In this document: positions 63,237-64,000 of the stretch, piece by piece
How the letters are laid out: each line of letters begins with the position of its first letter
Numbering within the stretch: the first letter of the stretch is position 1
Source of the DNA: an uncultured Lacinutrix sp.
GTDB taxonomy: Bacteria; Bacteroidota; Bacteroidia; Flavobacteriales; Flavobacteriaceae
Direction of reading: 5' to 3'
NCBI RefSeq assembly: GCF_947500325.1
Contig: NZ_CANMRQ010000001.1
Span: 374,001 to 438,000 of the forward strand
DNA length: 64,000 nt
Made by a program: the position numbers and the translations under genes
Notes under the pieces: generated by a model
The model's database searches: none
Told to the model about the DNA's origin: nothing
Seen by the model: only the letters and a program-made list of their open reading frames with translations

Positions 63237-64000
63237 TTATTCTAGTTTATTTAATAATTCTTTAGCTTTTTTATTATTATTCATTTTTTGTAATTGCTCT
63301 ATAGCCTTTTCTGTATCGTCAATTTTTAAATATGTTAAAGCTAAATACCAGTAGGCTTTGGAAGCATCTAAATTTTCAGAATCTGAGACTTTTGTAAACG
63401 CCTCTATTGCTTTATTTATATTATTCATTTCTAAATGAGAAATACCTAAATATAATAGTACTGTTGAATTATATGTTTCGGGGTTGGTTTTTATCCAATC
63501 TTGAAAAGCAATAGCTGCTTTATCATAGTTTTTTGCCTTAAAAAAACGCTCACCGTTTACTAAGTATTCATTGTTATCTCCTCTTAAGGTTAAAGATGGT
63601 AATTGGTTCCAATCTTTATAATTACTATAAAGTTCTAAATTACTAGGAGTACTATTAAGACGATAACCTAAATAGACACAGCATAAAATAGCAGCAACAG
63701 CTATAACTTTATAAAATAATTTAAAAGTATTATTGCTTTTTGGTGGGTTTTCAAAATAACTAGATTCTGCATTAGTAATGGCTTCTTTTATAGCTTTAGC
63801 CTTGTTGCTTTTATAGTAAGTTTCGTATGCTTTAACGTCTTCTTTAAACTGTTCTAAAGGCAAGTTACTCCAGTCGTTTTCACTAAAATTTGCATACAGT
63901 TCTTTACAAATAGCAAAGTAGTCTTTGAATTCTTTATCGGTTTCAAGCTCTTTTTTAAAAGCCGTAACGTCGTCTGCATTCATTAACCCAGAAAGATAGG
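63237..64000 (-). CDS. TPR membrane protein with anti-sigma-like N-terminus (5' end beyond window)
   Basis: The reverse strand is open through the window edge. An ATG at 63983 exists, but the five codons before it (YLSGL) continue the typical opening YLSG...(D/E)xxxFKKELETDKEF of Bacteroidota anti-sigma/ TPR proteins, so the real start lies outside. One membrane helix (FYKVIAVAAILCCVYLGYRL) is followed by periplasmic TPRs: AKNYDKAAIAFQDWI, YLGISHLEMNNINKAIEAF, WYLALTYLKIDDTEKAIEQL. It probably gates a regulator encoded just outside the window. Its stop faces that of the preceding plus-strand gene, with 1 base between. Confidence 0.82.
   Translation of the reverse strand, partial: YLSGLMNADDVTAFKKELETDKEFKDYFAICKELYANFSENDWSNLPLEQFKEDVKAYETYYKSNKAKAIKEAITNAESSYFENPPKSNNTFKLFYKVIAVAAILCCVYLGYRLNSTPSNLELYSNYKDWNQLPSLTLRGDNNEYLVNGERFFKAKNYDKAAIAFQDWIKTNPETYNSTVLLYLGISHLEMNNINKAIEAFTKVSDSENLDASKAYWYLALTYLKIDDTEKAIEQLQKMNNNKKAKELLNKLE

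Noticed and set aside
1-64000. CRISPR arrays, tRNA or rRNA genes, insertion sequences, phage integrases
   Set aside because: No regularly spaced repeats, cloverleaf sequences or transposase/integrase motifs were recognised by eye; a tRNAscan or IS search was not possible.

Overview
The window is chromosomal DNA from a low-GC member of the Bacteroidota, most likely the family Flavobacteriaceae. The evidence is dense AT-rich coding, FecI/FecR/TonB-receptor units, lipoproteins with a Cys-Asp-Asp type start, promoters with the Bacteroidota TAnnTTTG element, a hemC-hemD fusion, a type VI (subtype iii style) VgrG-Rhs pair, and a TroA-like metal uptake operon. No rRNA, tRNA, CRISPR array or insertion sequence was recognised. 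Genes run off both window edges.

Layout. 1-4.4 kb: a cell-surface signalling unit (ECF sigma, FecR, FecA-type receptor) with a divergent repeat-containing lipoprotein; two near-identical promoter-like blocks link them. 4.5-8.5 kb: exonuclease, serine hydrolase, DUF4442 protein, Ogt and a CNNM/HlyC-type protein on one strand. 8.7-14.1 kb: a hybrid kinase, then an OmpR-type two-component system bracketed by two promoters that carry the same 17-bp tandem motif at the same distance from the -7 element. One drives a secreted coiled-coil protein; the other drives an unannotated 31-codon gene with its own intrinsic terminator. 14.2-38.5 kb: a large tetrapyrrole region (hemB, hemF, hemE, hemC-D fusion, hemA, hemH, hemJ, a cytochrome c and an AraC/PchR-like regulator), interrupted at 18.7-26.8 kb by a polymorphic toxin module of VgrG, unknown linker protein, Rhs/PAAR-like effector with a C-terminal AHH/HNH nuclease, and an Imm11-like immunity protein.

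38.6-50.3 kb: mostly housekeeping and regulatory genes (NtrY-like kinase, crotonase, TPR-AraC protein, TraB/GumN protein preceded by two tiny ORFs, PA0069-type radical SAM protein, AraC regulator, HD hydrolase, PlsC, bacilliredoxin, TerB-DnaJ protein). 50.4-56.9 kb: an SF1 helicase with a nuclease-like tail, a lipoprotein gene bracketed by a 44-bp direct repeat, and a second ECF sigma whose membrane anti-sigma partner contains a TonB C-terminal domain. 56.9-62.7 kb: a TroABCD-like Mn/Zn/Fe uptake operon led by a DtxR-family regulator, with a palindromic operator candidate at its promoter; both permeases carry a cytosolic winged-helix tail and the ATPase gene is flanked by a ~77-bp direct repeat. 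The right edge holds a truncated TPR protein.

The most unusual items are the twin two-component-regulated promoters and the small gene they reveal, the TonB-domain anti-sigma factor, the paired permease-winged-helix fusions (reminiscent of chlamydial YtgC-R), the toxin module splitting the heme genes, and the repeat-bracketed lipoprotein. Protein family names come from reading the sequence and remembered family features; no database search was run.
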